From Zygnema cylindricum (lineage: Eukaryota; Streptophyta; Zygnematophyceae; Zygnematales; Zygnemataceae): a stretch of DNA of 64,000 bases. The notes under the pieces are model-generated. The model ran no database searches, was not told the origin of the DNA, and saw only the letters and a program-made list of their open reading frames with translations. The stretch is from contig JBBHKE010003436.1 of the NCBI GenBank assembly GCA_037447655.1, positions 64,001-128,000 on the forward strand, read 5' to 3'. Below are positions 24,275 through 36,276 of this stretch, piece by piece. Made by a program: the position numbers and the translations under genes. Positions within the stretch are counted from its first letter, which is position 1, and every line of letters begins with the position of its first letter.

Positions 24275-25263
24275 TGTTGTTTTTGGAAAGCTTTAAGTGT
24301 TAGCAAATTTATAGGACAGCGAAAAAATAGATCTATAGGGACATGCGTTGTCACTTGAAACACAGTGCAGGTTTTTGAATGATACCGACATCAGCATTAG
24401 AACAAAGAAGTTGCGACGCAGATGTAACAAGCGTTGCTGCTGTTACTTTTGATATGGTATGTATGGACAAACGCAGCCTACGATGTAACAAGACAAACGC
24501 AACTGCTGTTATTTTGGTACAAGACAACGCACATGTTACACAACAAGATAAACGCAGCTACCACTAATTTTGGTATGGGACAGCGTAGCTGCTACGAAGC
24601 TGTAGATATTTGACTGTGATCAGGAATTGGACTGCGCTGCTACGGTTGATATGAATCAAGTCAACGGACGAGATTCATAAGAGAATAATTAAGTGACTCG
24701 CTTACAGATGTTCTGCAACAGCTGATGGACGTACTCAGACAATTGTCACTAAGCTAGGCGACAAGTATTTGAACAAATCACCTGTATAGGATTCTCAGTA
24801 ATATTGATTACACACTGATAGATTAGTTTTAGCGTGATTAGAAGCACTTAGACCTTAGTGGCAGTTTAGTTCTTTTGGACGTATCTTTTAGGAACACTTG
24901 TATCGGCGGTACAGCACTATGTAGTAGTACAACTGAGTGAAGAGTATAAGACTTAGGACGTAGAACATTTTATGTATCCAAAATTCCAGATTTTGTAATC
25001 TGCAAACTATTTTTGGGAAACTTCAGAGTTGCATATCTTGGTGTATGTTGGATCAATTAAGCTGAAACTTTGGGATTTGTTGGTCTTTGGGATATTTTAT
25101 ACTGTGGTATATTTTGTTGCAGTTTGTTTTACTTTCTCAGATTTGGTGAGCTGTAGAAAATAGCTGTTTGATAGGATTCTTGATAAGCTTCTGTGAGTGA
25201 GATTATGTCTACTTCCACTACTAATGCTGACGCTCCACCAGCTCCTGTGGTCGTAGAACAACA
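24275..25263 (+). repeat. LTR4, 5' LTR of X1 (989 bp)
   Basis: It starts TGTTGTTTTTGG directly on satellite and ends GAACAACA. It contains several CGCAG/CAGCTG-type words in U3, TATAAG at 24945 and the gag ATG at 25205 (20 LTR-encoded codons). The primer site that follows is degraded to ATTTATGGGC. Confidence 0.88.
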
Positions 25264-28200
25264 ATTTATGGGCGTGTCATCAAGAATTCCTATTTTCTCG
25301 GGAGAAAAATACGCATATTGGGCGGATATGGAGGAAACACACTTCGAAAATGTTAATCTTTTGGATGTTTTAGATGGTTCACTAGCAAAATCGGATCCGT
25401 CTTAGTCAAAGAAAAATTAGCAAGCTTGGTCAATTTTGAAGTTCTGTATTTCATAAAAATTGGCTATGTCACGGATAAAAATCAAAAAGGCGATCGATAT
25501 CTAGAAATCTCTGAAGGATGATTTTGAAAAGGCTAATGTTCGAATGAAATATTTTTGGCTGGACGGATTTGGGACTTCAAATACACGAGTGGCACAATGG
25601 CAGAATATTGTAATAAATTTCGAATACTAATAGATTTTCCAGCTTGTCTAGGTGGATCGTTTCCTCAGTTTCAGAAGGCTGCTTTGCTAATGAGGAGTCT
25701 TCCTAATACTATGAGAGCAGCGTCTGATAGGCTGAAACAAAAAGATAAAGTAAGCTGGAACCTACAATTAGCTATTTATTTGATATTGGAAGAGGAAGCA
25801 GATTCTAAAATTCTTAATGGTGACAAACAAGTAGAGGCATTTAGCACAAAATTTGACAAAAAAGCTCAGTTTAATCAGCAGAAAAATGAGTTTAATCAGA
25901 ATCTAAATCAGTTTAGACAGTTTAATCTAAGAGGAAATAGACAATCTTTCACTGCTTGTTTATATTGTAATAAAAAAGGTCATGGATATAAATTCTGTCC
26001 TAAGCTTAAGAAAGCTAATGAAACTCGTCTGTACAGGCCTAGATGGCAGCAGAGCCAATTTCATCAAGGCTTCACGAGATCATCACAACGAGGAAATGCA
26101 CTATTCTCGGCGTCTTCATCTCATCACGACGAGTCTCTTTCACTCTCTGACAAGGAGGATGATGATCTATTTGTTATGGCCGCAGCAATGGAGGGCGCGA
26201 AAGACAATGGATGGATAATGGACACGGGAGCATCGGCCCACATGTGCTGGATTAAGGCAATTTTCAAAAATTTGAAATCAACACAAGAGAAAATATCTAC
26301 TATGCATGTGGAATAAGTGTGCAAACGCGGGCTGTAGGTAAAGTCTCATTGCTAGTTGATGTAGAGGTGAAGGCAGTTGAGAGAATTCTTCATAATGTTC
26401 TCTTTGTCTCAGATTTTAAGAAAAAATTGTTCTCAACTTCTTTGGTAGAAAGTAAAGAATTTGAGGTCAATCTGAAACATGGCAGCCTGGTTGTTAGCAA
26501 AAATGGGAAAATTGCAGTTACGTGAACAAGAGATGCCAGCAAAATGTATCAAATGGATATGCCCGATAATAAAGAAAATGATGTTTTGTATTCCGGTGCA
26601 TTATCCTCAGATGAGCTGTGGCATAAAAGGTTAGGCCATGTGAACTATGACAGTTTGAAAAAGATGGTCAATGCTGGTAAAATAGAAGGAGTCACTTTTT
26701 TCAAACCAGTCACATAAAACGTATGATGCATGTGCATTAGGTAAAATACATAGATTACTGTTTCCCCAAGAGTCTGAACATAAGTCTACTAAACTTTTGC
26801 AACTCATTCATTCAGATGTTTTCGGCCTAGCAAATGTAACATTTGCCGGGGGGGTAAAATATATGGTTACATTTACAGGTGATTTTTTAAGGTTTACAAA
26901 GGTCTACTTTATGAAGGAAAAAAGTGAAGTCTTCACTCATTTTCAACACTACAAAGCGTGGGCGGAGAAAGTACACGGTTTGCGAATTCTGGAGCTCAGA
27001 TCGGACAATGGCGGGGAATATACGTAAAAGAGTTTGAAAACTTCTTACTCAAGGAAGGTATCATTAAAAAACTGACTGTCCCATACTCTTCGGAACAGAA
27101 TGGGGTCTCACAAAGACTAAATAGAACTATCACAGAAAGCTCTAGATCCATGCTTGCGGATAAGGACGTAGATCCGAAATTTTGGGCTGAAGCATTAAAT
27201 TGTGCTGTTTATATCATAAATAAGATATGTTCAAGATCGGTAGAAACAACTCTTTATGAGATCTAGATGGGTAGAAAACCGGATGTCAGTCATTTCAAAT
27301 TCTTTGGAAGTTAATGCTTTATTTTGGATACTTCTAATGGTATATAAAAAATGGAACCTAAGGGATTGCCGGGCATATTGTTAGGATATGATGATCACTC
27401 TAAAGGCTATAGAGTCTTTGTCTTTAAATGACAAAAAATCATTGTAGCAAAGGAACATTGTTGTCAAAGATGAACTAGAATCAATAGAAATGTTTAAAAT
27501 GACAGAGCATCAGAAGCAGCAAAAAGTACAGGAATATGTCATTTTAGATAGCATCCATAATATTGTCCCACAGATGCAAAAGTCACCAGTGGTAACACGG
27601 GAGTCGGAACATAATTCGGTTTCACAACAAGTTCGTTTTGAAGCGGACCAACAACAGTCACTACCACTGGATCGCAACCAGCACAACAAGCACAACGCAC
27701 GGAATCGGATAATTTCAGCCTCACAATTTCCAGGGGGAATGAGATCTAGTAGCCACCTGCAAGCAAGTTCTCACTTTGCCTACTCGGCAACCTCAGGGGA
27801 GCCTCCGACCATCCGGGAAGCCTTCTTATCACCGGAGTGGAATCATTGGATCGAGGCGGCAAACGATGAAATGAAGTCGATCATGGAGGCTCAGACATGG
27901 GAGCTTGTGGACCTTCCTCCGGATCGAAAAGCAATCGGCAGCACATTGATATTCAAGGTGAATTTAAATCCACATAATACCATTGAACGATACAAGGCTA
28001 GACTTGTGGCAAAGCGGTATAATCAAAAGGAGGGAATTGACTTTGAAAAAACATTTTCTCCTGTTTTAAGGTTTCCGACAGTTAGGATTTTGCTATCTCT
28101 AGCCGCTATAGAAGATAGGGAAATACATCAAATGGATGTAAAGACGACATTTTTCCATAGAGAACTAGAGGAGACCATTTACATGCAGCAGCCTGAAATG

Positions 28201-29754
28201 TATGCAGAACCAGGAAAATAGCACTTAGGATGTAAACTTCTAAAATCTTTGTATGGTCTAAAACAAGCCTCGAGGCAATCGAATCTAAAACTTGATGAAT
28301 TCTTAACTGGCCTATGTTTTAGAAAGATAAGTTTTGATCACTCTGTTTATGTTTCAAAGGGTGAAAATGGAATACTATATATAGCGATATACGTAGATGA
28401 TTTACTATTAGTTAGCAAATTAATGATTGAAATTAACAAATTTTAAAATGCTTTAAAATCACGATTTCAGATGAAAGACGTCGGTGAGGCAAAATATATT
28501 TTTGGTATTCAGGTGGACACGGAAAGGAAAAATAGATTAATAAAATTGACTCAAAAAGAGGCTATTGGAAACATGTTAGATGAATATGAAATGCGGGGGG
28601 CAAAAGGATGTGTAACACCAATGGAGTGTCGGCATAAGTTAAAGGGGGGAAAAACAGAACCGGGTGTTATTGTCAGGTAAATCTTTGAGTTAGGGGAGGA
28701 TGATCTTACGACACTGATACCTTACAGACAGATGGTGGGAAGTTTAATATATTTCATGAACTGTACCCGTCCGGATATTGTTGCAGCAGTTGGGGTACTG
28801 AGCAGAAGTCTGGAGAATCTAAAGAAATCTTGACCGTGATGCAGCAACAAGAGTTTTAAGATACTTAGCTGGAACAAAAGACCTCAAACTCACACTCGGC
28901 GGAGGAGAAGTGAAGCTGCAAACATAGAGTGATGCAAGCTATGGCGACATGCCAAGCCGAAAATCCACCACGGGATTTGTTCGGCAAATTGGGAACGGGA
29001 CTTGCTGTTGGAGTAGCAAGCTTCAAATGGTCACGAAATGATTCACGATAGAGTCAGAATATATGGCGGCGAGCTCGGCCCTCAAAGAACTCCTATGGGT
29101 GAAATCCATGTTACAAGAATTGAATACATGCAGGTTGGTCCACAAGTAATCTGGTGTGATACCCACGTTGCCATTGCTATTGCTTCTAACCAGAGTCACC
29201 ACTTCAAAAGCAATCACAAGGATGTAAGATTACGCTTTGTAAGGGAAAAAGTGTTTTCTAGAGTGATTAAATTATGTTATTTGCCAGATGCAAAAATGGT
29301 TGCTGATATGCTTACAAAAGCTGCTGTTGTTTCCTCTGCTTCGATGATTGTAAAAGAACAGGTTATGGGCCTGACATCAAGAATTTATATCTTCTTAGGG
29401 GAAAAATATGTTTATTTTGCGGATATGGTGGAAACTCACTTTGGAAATGTTAATCTTTAAGATATTTTGGATGGTTCACTGGCGGAATTGGATCCCTCTT
29501 GGTCGAAGAAAAATTTGCAAGCTCAATCTATTCTAAAATTAGGTATCTCAAAAAAATTGGCTATGTCACGAATAAAAATGAAAAAGGCGATCAATATCTA
29601 AAAGTCTCTCAAAGATGATGACGAAAAGGCTGATTTCGAAGAAGAATTATTTTTGGTTGGCAAAATTAGGGACTTAAAATACAAGTGGGCACAATGGCCA
29701 AATATGGTAAAAAGTTTCGAATTCTAATAGATTGTCATGTCTATGGAGGTGGAA
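25205..29754 (+). pseudogene. copia gag-pol polyprotein X1, disrupted
   Basis: Gag starts in LTR4 and reads MSTSTTNADAPPAPVV, then MGVSSRIPIFSGEKYAYW. Stops at about 25403 and 25418 and frame changes break it before a 253-codon open stretch (25555-26316). That stretch holds the gag C-terminus, the zinc knuckle CLYCNKKGHGYKFC and protease WIMDTGASAHMC. Integrase fragments follow with LRSDNGGEY near 26998. Frame 27490-28221 holds the linker and the first part of reverse transcriptase. AIYVDDLLLVS lies near 28390. RNase H continues to about 29319, where its last codons are replaced by a second gag piece. TAG replaces Trp near 27264 and near 28926, as in X2. Confidence 0.88.
29320..29748 (+). repeat. 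ectopic LTR-end/gag fragment inside the end of RNase H
   Basis: After ADMLTKA of RNase H the sequence switches to codons matching the LTR-encoded gag end, then a primer site (GGTTATGGGC near 29353) and gag (MGLTSRIYIFLGEKYVYF). It runs to about 29748 and then returns to the normal end AATTAAGTGAATAG. About 430 bases of a 5' end therefore sit in a 3' end. Confidence 0.8.
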
Positions 29755-29912
29755 TTAAGTGAATAGATGAGTTGCTGCACTACTATACTGCCATGCTGCG
29801 GCTGTCCAATAACACGGATGCAGTGGGACTAGGTGACTTGTTAAACTGCTACGTTGTTATGCTGCGATATTGCGCTAGTTTGATAGTGAAGCTGCGCTGG
29901 CATATTAAAACT

Positions 29913-29927
29913 AAAGCTCTAGGGGAG
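29913..29927 (+). other. polypurine tract of X1
   Basis: AAAGCTCTAGGGGAG directly before LTR5. Confidence 0.75.
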
Positions 29928-30432
29928 GGTTGTTTTTGGAAAGCTTTAAGTCTCAACAAATTTATAGGACGGCGAAAAAATAGATCTATAGGGACACGCG
30001 TTGTCACTTGAAGCACAGTGCAGGTTTTTGAATGGTACCGACATCAGCATTAGAACAACGCAGCTCCGACCTAGATGGAACAAGCGCAGCTGCGGTTATT
30101 TCTGATATGGTATGTACGGACTAGCGCAGCCTGCGACGCAACAGGACAAACGCAACTGCTGATATTTTGGTACAGGATAACACAGCTGGTACACAACAAG
30201 ACAAACGCAGCTGCAGCTATTTTTGGTATAGGACAACGTAGTTGCAACAAAGCTAAAGATATTTGAATTTGATCAGGAATTGGACTACGCTACTACGATT
30301 GATATGAATCAAGTCAACGGACGAGATTCATAAGAGAATAATTAAATGACTCGCTAACAGATGTTTTGCAACAGCCGGATGGACGTACCCAGACAATTGT
30401 CACTAAGCCAGGCGACAAGTATTTGAACAAAT
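29928..30432 (+). repeat. LTR5, left part, interrupted by element Y
   Basis: It starts GGTTGTTTTTGG and follows LTR4 closely up to ATTTGAACAAAT, where Y begins. The homologous next words of LTR4 (CACCTGTATAGG) appear at 36177, after Y. Confidence 0.9.
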
Positions 30433-31157
30433 TGTTGTCTTTTTGGAAAGCTTTCAGTCTCAGAGCATCGCAGTTGCTTTACAGACAAAGCAGCGCAGCT
30501 CCTATACAGACAGAGCAACGCAACTGCTATACAACAGAGCAGCGCAGCTGCTATACAGCAGCGCAGCTGCTATACAGCACAGCAGCGCAGCAGCGAAGCT
30601 GGAACACAGACAGGACAAGGCAACCACGATTATATTTGATATTGTTCGTACGGACAACGCAATGTCTGATATTCTTAATGTGATTCTGTACAGGATAGCG
30701 TAACTGCGATAGATACGATTCCAGTTAGCTTACTGATAGCTCAGTGGTACCTTAGTGATAGCTCAATGGTAGCTTGACAGATTAGTGGTAGCTTGGTGGT
30801 TTGATGTACCTCTCAAGTACACTGGTGTTGCCAGTTCAACACAAGTATAAGACTTAGGACTCATAACATATTATGTATCCAGACTTCCAAGTAGTACAAG
30901 ACAGTTTTTGGGAAACTTCTGAGTATTATATCTTGAGTGTTGTCGGGTCAATTGTGCTATAACTTTGGGAGTTATCAGTGTTTATTCTACTCTATATTCT
31001 GATAGAGTTTTGTGAGGTTTTGAATGCTTGTATGAGAAGTGGTGAGCACTTAAGAACAGCTGTTTGGTAGGATTCTTGATAGCTTCTGAGAGTGTATCAT
31101 GTCTACTTCTACTACTACTGCTGCTCCTCCACCTGCACTAGTGGTTGTAAAACAACA
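30433..31157 (+). repeat. 5' LTR of element Y (725 bp)
   Basis: TGTTGTCTTTTTGG to AAAACAACA. U3 (30460-30610) carries imperfect tandem units of about 20 bases built on AGCAGCGCAGCTGCTATACA. TATAAG is at 30846. The gag ATG is at 31100, giving about 19 LTR-encoded codons (MSTSTTTAAPPPALVVVKQ). Confidence 0.93.
30470..30605 (+). repeat. tandem GC-rich words in the U3 of LTR-Y
   Basis: Repeated CAGCGCAGCTGC-like blocks separated by TATACA, about 20-22 bases apart, each holding the palindrome CAGCTG. A matching block is in the other LTR of Y (about 35475-35610), with different unit counts. Tandem U3 boxes act as enhancers in some plant copia elements; that role is inferred here. Confidence 0.55.
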
Positions 31158-34100
31158 GGTTATGGGCCTGTCATCAAGAATTCCTATCTTTTCCGGGGAT
31201 AAGTATGTTTACTGGGCGGATATGGTGGAAACACATTTTGAAAATGTCAATGTTTTGGATATATAGTATGGTTCGCTGGATGAATTTGATCCGTCATGGT
31301 CTAAGAAAAATACGCAAGCTCGTTCTATTCTGAAATTTTGTATATCTGAGGACTTAGCTATGTCTCGGATAAAAATGAAAAAAGCAATTGATATCTGGAA
31401 ATCTCTTAAAAGTGATTATGAAAAGGCCAATGTCTAGGAAGAGCTTCTATTGGCTGGAAAAATTTGGGACTATAAGTACACTGGCGGTACAATGGCTGAA
31501 TATTCTAACAAATTTCGTATCCTTGTAGATGCACATGCTTGTGCAGGTGGGGTGTTTCCTCCTTTTCAACAGGCGGCATTGCTCATGAGGGGTCTCCCTC
31601 GTAGTATGAAATGAGCATCTGACATGCTCAAACAGAAAGATAAAGCTAGCTGGACTTTACAATTAGCCATCAATATTTTACTAGAGGAGGAAGCTACATC
31701 TAATATTCTCAATGTTGAGCAAGTAGAGGCTTTTAATTCAGATTTTGAGAGAAAATGAGAGATTAATCAACAAACGAATCAGTTTAATCAGTTCAGACAT
31801 TTTAATCAAAGTGGAATTAGACAATCCAACAATGCATGCTTTTATTGTAGTGAGAGAGGTCATGGATACAAATTTTGTCCTAAGCTTAAAAAAGCGAACG
31901 ATACGGGTTTATACAGGCCAGGATGGCAACAAAGATAGTTTTACAAAGGCTTCACGATGACTTCGCCTCGTGGAAATGCACTATTTTCGGCTTCTTCGTC
32001 TCTCCAAGACGAGACTTTGATAGTTTCTACGGAGGACGATACGGATCTATTCGCTATGGCGGTTGCAATGGAGGGCGCAAAAGACCCTGGATGGATAATG
32101 GATACAGGAGCGTCAGCCCACATGTGCTAGAACAAGACCATCTTCAAAAATCTGAAAGCAACGCCGGAGAAAAATATTTATTATGCTTGTGGAATGAGTG
32201 TCCAAACTCGTGCTGTGGGTGATGTGTCCTTACTAGTTGATGTAGAAGGAAAAGCAATTGAAAGGACTCTTCACAATGTCTTATTTGTACCTGACTTCAA
32301 GAAAAATCTGTTTTCTACGTCGTTGGTAGAGAGCAAAGGCTTTGAGGTTAATTTGAAAAATGGTCGGCAGGTTGTTAGCAAAAATGGCAAGGTTGCGGTT
32401 ACAGGTACTAGAGATAGTAGCAAGATGTATCGCATGGATATGGCTAATACCAAGGAGAATGATGTTTTGTACTCCGGTGTTTTGCACTCAGATGAGTTGT
32501 GGCATAAAAGATTAGGCCATGTTAATTATGATAATTTGAGGAAAATGGTCATTACTAGAAAAATAGAGGGTGTATCAATCACAGATGGGCCGGTCTAAAC
32601 TTGCGATGGTTGCGCTTTGGGCAAAATCCACAAATTGCCATTTCCTAAGGAGTCTGAGCATCGGTCAACGAAACTTTTACAACAAATTCATTCGGATGTC
32701 TTTGGTCCGGCGAAGGTTCCATCTGCCGGAGGGATAAAATATATGGTCACCTTCACAGATGATTTCTCCAGGTTTACAAAAGTTTACTTCATGAATGAGA
32801 AGAGTGAAGTGTTTGGTCACTTCAAACACTATAAAGCATGGGCTGAAAAACTTCATAATTCATCTATTTTGCAGCTCAGATCGGACAATGGTGGTGAATA
32901 TACATCAAAAGAATTTGAAATCTTTTTACTCTAGGAAGGCATTAGTCATCTATTGACTGCTCTATATTCACCGGAACAAAATGGGGTGTCGGAAAGACTA
33001 AATAGAACTCTCACGGAAAGCTCTAGGTTGATGCTTGCAGACAAAAATGTGGATCCGAAATTCTGGGTTGAGGCTCTAAATTGTGCAGTTTATATTAAAA
33101 ATAGGATAGGATCAAGATCGGTAGAAACAACTCCTTACAAAATCTGGACTGGTAGCAAACCAGATGTTAGCCATTTCAAGGTCTTTGGTAGTCAATGCTT
33201 TATATTGGATATGTCTACAAATAGATGGAAAATGGAACCAAAGGGATTACCAGGTATTCTGTTAGGATATGACGATCACTCAAAAGGTTATCGAGTCTTT
33301 GTGTTTGAAAGGCAGAAAATAGTTGTAGCTAGAAACATCATTGTTAATGAATGAACTAGACTCCATAGATTTATTTCAAATGACAGAGCAGCAAAAGCAA
33401 CAAAAAGTACAGGAGTATGTCATCTTCGATTGCATGCAGGAAATTGTCCCGCAGATTCCACAAACTCCCTTAATGACTCCGGAGTCAGACTCTCTCCAGG
33501 TTCCTCACCAACTTCGGGTCCAGACGGACCAAGAGCAATCAATACACACTTATCGCAACCTGCGCAATCACGAACACACAGATCGCAACTAGCGCAATCA
33601 GCGCAATGCGCGGCATCCGACGATCTCAGCCTCAGAATTTCCGAGGGGAAGAAGATCAAGCAGCCGCCTGCAAGCAAGCTCTCACTTCGCCTACTCGGCA
33701 GTCTCACGGGAGCCATTGACCATCGAAAAGGCCTTCTCATCACCAGAGCGGAATCACTGGATTGAGGCGGCAAATGACGAAATGAAGTCGATCATTGATA
33801 TTAAACATGGGAGCTCGTGGACCTTCCTCCAGACTGAAAAGCGATCGGCAGCAAATGGGTATTCAAGGTGAAGTTAAATCCCGATAACACCATTGAACGT
33901 TATAAGGCCAGACTTGTGGCGAAGGGGTACAATCAAAAGGAAGGAATCGATTTTGAAAAAACATTTTCTCCGGTTGTAAGATTTCGAACAATTAGGATTT
34001 TGCTGTCCGTAGCTGCTATAAAATATATGGAAATTCATCAGATGGATGTAAAAACGGCCTTTTTGCATGGAGAACTACAAGAGACCATTTACATGCAGTA

Positions 34101-35285
34101 GCCTGAAAAGTATGTGGAACCAGGAAAAGAGCACTTAGTATCAAGTTGCTAAAATCTTTCTACGGCCTAAAACAAGCCCCCAGACAGTGGAATATAAAGC
34201 TTGATGAATTCTTGACTAGTCTAGGATTTCAAAGGATAAGTTCTGATCACTCTCTCTACGTTCTAAAGGGTGAAAATGGGATAGTGTATATAGCAGTATA
34301 TGTAGATGATTTGCTATAAATTAGCAAATCAATGGCTGAAATTAACAAAATCAAAACTGCTCTAAACTCACGGTTCGAGATGAAAGACCTCGGTGAGGCA
34401 AAATATATTTTGGGTATCCAAGTAGAGAGGGACAGAAATAAGAAAATAATAAAATTTACTCAAAAAGAGGCTATTGGAAACATGTTAGATGAGTACGGAA
34501 TGCGCGGGGCAAAAGCATGTTTAACTCCAATGGAGTTTCGGCAGAAGTTAGAGGGAGAAGAGACAGAACCAGGTGTCATTGTTAGCGAGTATTTAGAATC
34601 AAGGGAGAATGATCCTATGACAATAATACCTTATAGACAGATAGTGGGAAGCTTAATATACTTCATGAAATGTACCCGTCCTGACATTGCCGCAGCAGTC
34701 GGGGTACTGAGTAGGAGTCTAGAAAATCCGAGAAAATCTGATCTTGATGCAGCAAAGAGAGTCCTCATATATTTGGCAGGAACTAAAGATCTCAAACTCA
34801 CTCTAGGCACAGGAGAAGTCAAGCTGCAAACATGGAGTGATGCAAGCTATGGCGACATGCCAAGCCGGAAATCCACCACGGGATTTGTTCTACAAATTGG
34901 GAACGGTACTTGCTGTTGGAGCAGCAAACTTCAAAAGGTTACAGCACAGTCGACAATGGAGTCATAATATATGGCAGCAAGCTTGGCCCTTAAAGAACTC
35001 TCATGGGTAAAATCCATGTTACAAGAATTAGGATACATGCAAGTTGGTCCACAGGTGATCTGGTGTGATAACAAGGCTGACATTGCCATTGCTTCTAACC
35101 CGAGTCGTCACTTCAAAAGCAAGCACATGGATGTACGATTACACTTTGTAAGAGAAAAAGTGTTCTTTAGAGTAATTAAATTATGTTATTTACCAGATGC
35201 AAAAATGATTGCTGATATGCTCACTAAAGCCCTTCTTGCTCCTAAACTGAAGTATTGTAAGGACGCAGTGGGATTAAGTGAATAG
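31100..35285 (+). pseudogene. copia gag-pol polyprotein Y, multiply disrupted
   Basis: Gag starts in the LTR and continues over the primer site as VMGLSSRIPIFSGDKYVYW. Stops occur near 31264, 31436, 31611 and 31756. The zinc knuckle CFYCSERGHGYKFC is near 31839. Protease DTGASAHMC is followed by TAG for Trp (32128). Frame 32194-32598 carries GAG-pre-integrase. Integrase (32617-33354) keeps HSDVFGP, LRSDNGGEY and the Glu of NGVSERLNRT, with one TAG at 32932. A frameshift near 33345 and stops near 33835, 34099 and 34317 break the linker and reverse transcriptase (AVYVDDLL near 34296). Frame 34332-34967 is late reverse transcriptase/RNase H. TAA at 34965 precedes the last RNase H part, which ends at 35285. 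Confidence 0.9.
31158..31168 (+). other. primer binding site, half-tRNA initiator-Met type
   Basis: GGTTATGGGCC directly after the LTR end CAACA, an 11-base match to the iMet anticodon arm complement. Confidence 0.7.
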
Positions 35286-35430
35286 TTGAATTGCTGCACT
35301 GCTATCCTGCCACACTGCGATAATTCTACCATTGTGAGGTAGTGGGACTGGGTGACTTGCTAATTGCTATATTGCTATGCTGGGATGCTCCGCTAGTTTA
35401 TCACCGCAGCTGCGCCAGGATACTGAGTCT

Positions 35431-35445
35431 AAAGCTTTAGGGGAG
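35431..35445 (+). other. polypurine tract of element Y
   Basis: AAAGCTTTAGGGGAG directly before the 3' LTR. Between the RNase H stop and this tract lie about 145 bases rich in short CTGC/CTAC words, also seen in X1 and X2. Confidence 0.8.
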
Positions 35446-36171
35446 TGTTGTCTTTTTGGAAAGCTTTCTGTCTCAGAGCAGCGCAGCTACTTTACAAACA
35501 AAGTAGCGCAGTTGCTATACAGACAGAGCAGCGCAGCTGCTATACAACAGAGCAGCCCAGCTGCTATGCAGCAGAGCAGCGCAACATCAGAGCAGCGGAG
35601 CAGCGAAGCTCCAACACAGACAGGACAAGGCAACCACGATTATATTTGATTTGTCCGTACGGACAACGCAACGTCTGATATTTTTAATGTGGTTCTGTAC
35701 AGGATAGAGCAACTGCGATAGATACGATTCCAGTTAGCTTAGTGATAGCTCAGTGGTAGCTTAGTGATACCTCAATGGTAGCTTGACAGATTAGTGGTAG
35801 CTTGGTGGTTTGATGTACCTCTCAAGTACATTGGTGTTGCCAGTTCAACACAAGTATAAGACTTAGGACTCATAACATATTATGTATCTAGACTTCCAAG
35901 TAGTAAAACTGCAGACAGTTTTTGGGAAACTTCTGAGTATTATATCTTAAGTGTTGTCGGGTCTATTGTGCTATAACTTTGGGAGTTATCAGTGTTTATT
36001 CTACTCTATATTCTGATAAAGTTTTGTGAGGTTTTGAATGCTTGTATAAGAAGTGGTGAGCACTTAAGAACAGCTGTTTGGTAGGATTCTTGATAGCTTC
36101 TGATAGTGTATCATATCTACTTCTACTACTACTGCTGCTCCTCCACCTGCACCGGTGGTTGTAGAACAACA
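35446..36171 (+). repeat. 3' LTR of element Y (726 bp)
   Basis: It matches 30433-31157. The LTR-borne gag start has ATA instead of ATG near 36113, so this copy could not start gag. It ends GAACAACA and is followed by the CAAAT target duplication. Confidence 0.93.
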
Positions 36172-36176
36172 CAAAT

Positions 36177-36276
36177 CACCTGTGTAGGATTCTCAGTTAT
36201 ATTGATTATACAGTGATAGAATAGTCTTAGTGTGATTAGGAGCACTTAGACCATAGTGGCAGTTTAGTTCTTTTGG
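36177..36276 (+). repeat. LTR5, right part, then deletion
   Basis: It continues the LTR4-like sequence (CACCTGTGTAGGATTCTCAG) for 100 bases and stops at AGTTCTTTTGG. It joins directly to gag interior. About 385 bases of LTR end, the primer site and the gag N-terminus are missing. TGG is shared by both parents at the joint, which suggests microhomology joining. Confidence 0.85.

Larger units (their letters stand above)
30428..36176 (+). mobile_element. complete copia element Y with 5-bp target duplication CAAAT
   Basis: Element Y is 30433-36171 (5,739 bp) with LTRs of 725 and 726 bp. CAAAT lies at 30428-30432 and at 36172-36176. The target is the U3 region of LTR5. The right end of Y is GTAGAACAACA, which is the LTR-encoded end of the gag start; the target duplication follows it at once. 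This is direct proof that the gag start is part of the LTR. Being nested, Y is younger than the X1-X2 array. Confidence 0.95.

Noticed and set aside
33420-33773. Two overlapping long frames in opposite directions
   Set aside because: They lie in the frameshifted linker between integrase and reverse transcriptase of element Y; its true frame here is read in pieces. No independent motif.
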